A stretch of DNA of 64,000 bases from Datnioides undecimradiatus (taxonomy: Eukaryota > Chordata > Actinopteri > Lobotiformes > Datnioididae). Of this stretch, positions 63,501-64,000 are shown piece after piece. Made by a program: the position numbers and the translations under genes. The DNA is taken from the NCBI GenBank assembly GCA_008933995.1, contig WARS01000016.1, positions 15,497,886 through 15,561,885 on the forward strand, given 5' to 3'. The notes beneath the pieces are model-generated. The model did no database searches and was not told where the DNA came from. It was given only the letters and a program-made list of their open reading frames with translations. Numbering within the stretch: the first letter of the stretch is position 1; each line of letters begins with the position of its first letter.

Positions 63501-63689
63501 GATTAAAAGTTGAAGTGAGGGGAAAAGAAACACGCAAACAATCGTGAGAAAAAAGACAGAAAAGAGAAAAAGAGATATAAATAGAGTGTTTTTTTGTTGT
63601 TGTTGATGCACAGCAATACAAGATATTTTTAGCAGAGGCCAAAAGATAAAACCTGTGGCTTTTCATGATTATATTAGAAAATGCTTACT
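60555..63689. other. Non-coding DNA
   Basis: AT-rich with an A13 run near 63,142 and a pyrimidine-rich patch at 63,385-63,475. No gene, RNA or further transposon supported. Confidence 0.45.
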
Positions 63690-64000
63690 TCAGGATTAAT
63701 CTATTTCTGGTGCCATGTAATCCGGAAAAATCACACAAATCCTTGCCGAAGCTGCATCTGACTCTATCACACATGACTGGAATTCACACTGACAGCTGTT
63801 CTGTAGGAGAGCCCCGCTGATGAAGGACGATTAATAAAAGTGCCCTTTTTTCTTTGTTGCTATTTTTCTAATTGTCATCAACACTGACTCCGATTCCCAC
63901 TGGAGTGGAAATGCGGCTTGTGCATCCAGTTCCACATTAATTGACATTTATATAACAGAATCAGATGAACGGCTTCGTAAATAAAAAGAATATGTATGCA
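63690..64000. promoter_or_regulatory. Candidate conserved non-coding element (runs off window)
   Basis: Repeat-free, CpG-retaining sequence with TAATTGTCA at 63,869-63,877 and TAATTGACA at 63,938-63,946, i.e. a TAAT core joined to a TGTCA or TGACA half, the latter resembling Meis/TALE sites. GATTAATAAAAG and GATTAATC also occur. The right edge of the window cuts it. Regulatory function is inferred. Confidence 0.3.

Overview
The window reads as nuclear DNA of a teleost fish, probably a percomorph. The grounds are an AT-rich background, very many (CA/GT)n, (GATA)n and (GA)n arrays, and repeat families I recognise from fish: a Tc1-like transposon, a hAT-type short element with the AGTGGTGGAA-like end, and LINE 3' tails of the form (GATA)n-ACTTTATTNATCC. 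Species and locus cannot be named from the sequence alone. No host gene is evident. No multi-exon gene, tRNA, rRNA, CRISPR array or prokaryotic feature could be supported, and most open frames over 60 codons are what chance, polypyrimidine tracts and dinucleotide repeats would give. The window is best read as a gene desert or the inside of a very long intron.

Layout. 1-1.56 kb is a strongly purine-biased tract. 3-9 kb is plain non-coding DNA with one weak exon-like candidate at 5.5 kb. 9.7-9.9 kb holds a Tc1-type MITE. 11.8-14.6 kb is dense in dinucleotide repeats, including a Z-DNA-prone tract and oppositely oriented (TG)n/(CA)n arrays. 16.2-16.5 kb is a possible MITE, followed at 16.8-17.2 kb by a cluster of homeodomain-type TAATTA sites with two 12-bp palindromes. 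From about 24.8 to 38.6 kb several stretches look like conserved non-coding elements by texture, interspersed with a 79-bp TA-flanked inverted-repeat element (27.7 kb), a 428-bp inverted-repeat element (31.9 kb), a LINE tail with a (GATA)n array (34.1 kb) and a degraded hAT-type element (36.7-37.1 kb). 39.5 kb carries a second LINE tail, 40.1 kb a CpG-rich 15-bp minisatellite.

The most notable feature is at 44,276-45,908: a complete 1,633-bp Tc1/mariner transposon with TA target duplications, two 212-bp terminal inverted repeats that I read as identical base for base, IR/DR internal binding sites, and one uninterrupted 344-residue DD34E transposase. It is probably a very recent insertion and may be active. 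Further on lie a 225-bp TA-flanked MITE (48.97 kb), a candidate regulatory stretch (54.4-54.7 kb), and a 671-bp hAT deletion derivative (59.88-60.55 kb) that still encodes a broken BED zinc finger. The window ends in another candidate conserved non-coding stretch.

No operon-like cooperation exists here. The protein-coding content is one intact transposase and one transposase fragment; the rest is repeats and putative regulatory DNA. I found no convincing previously undescribed system; the intact transposon is the strongest lead.
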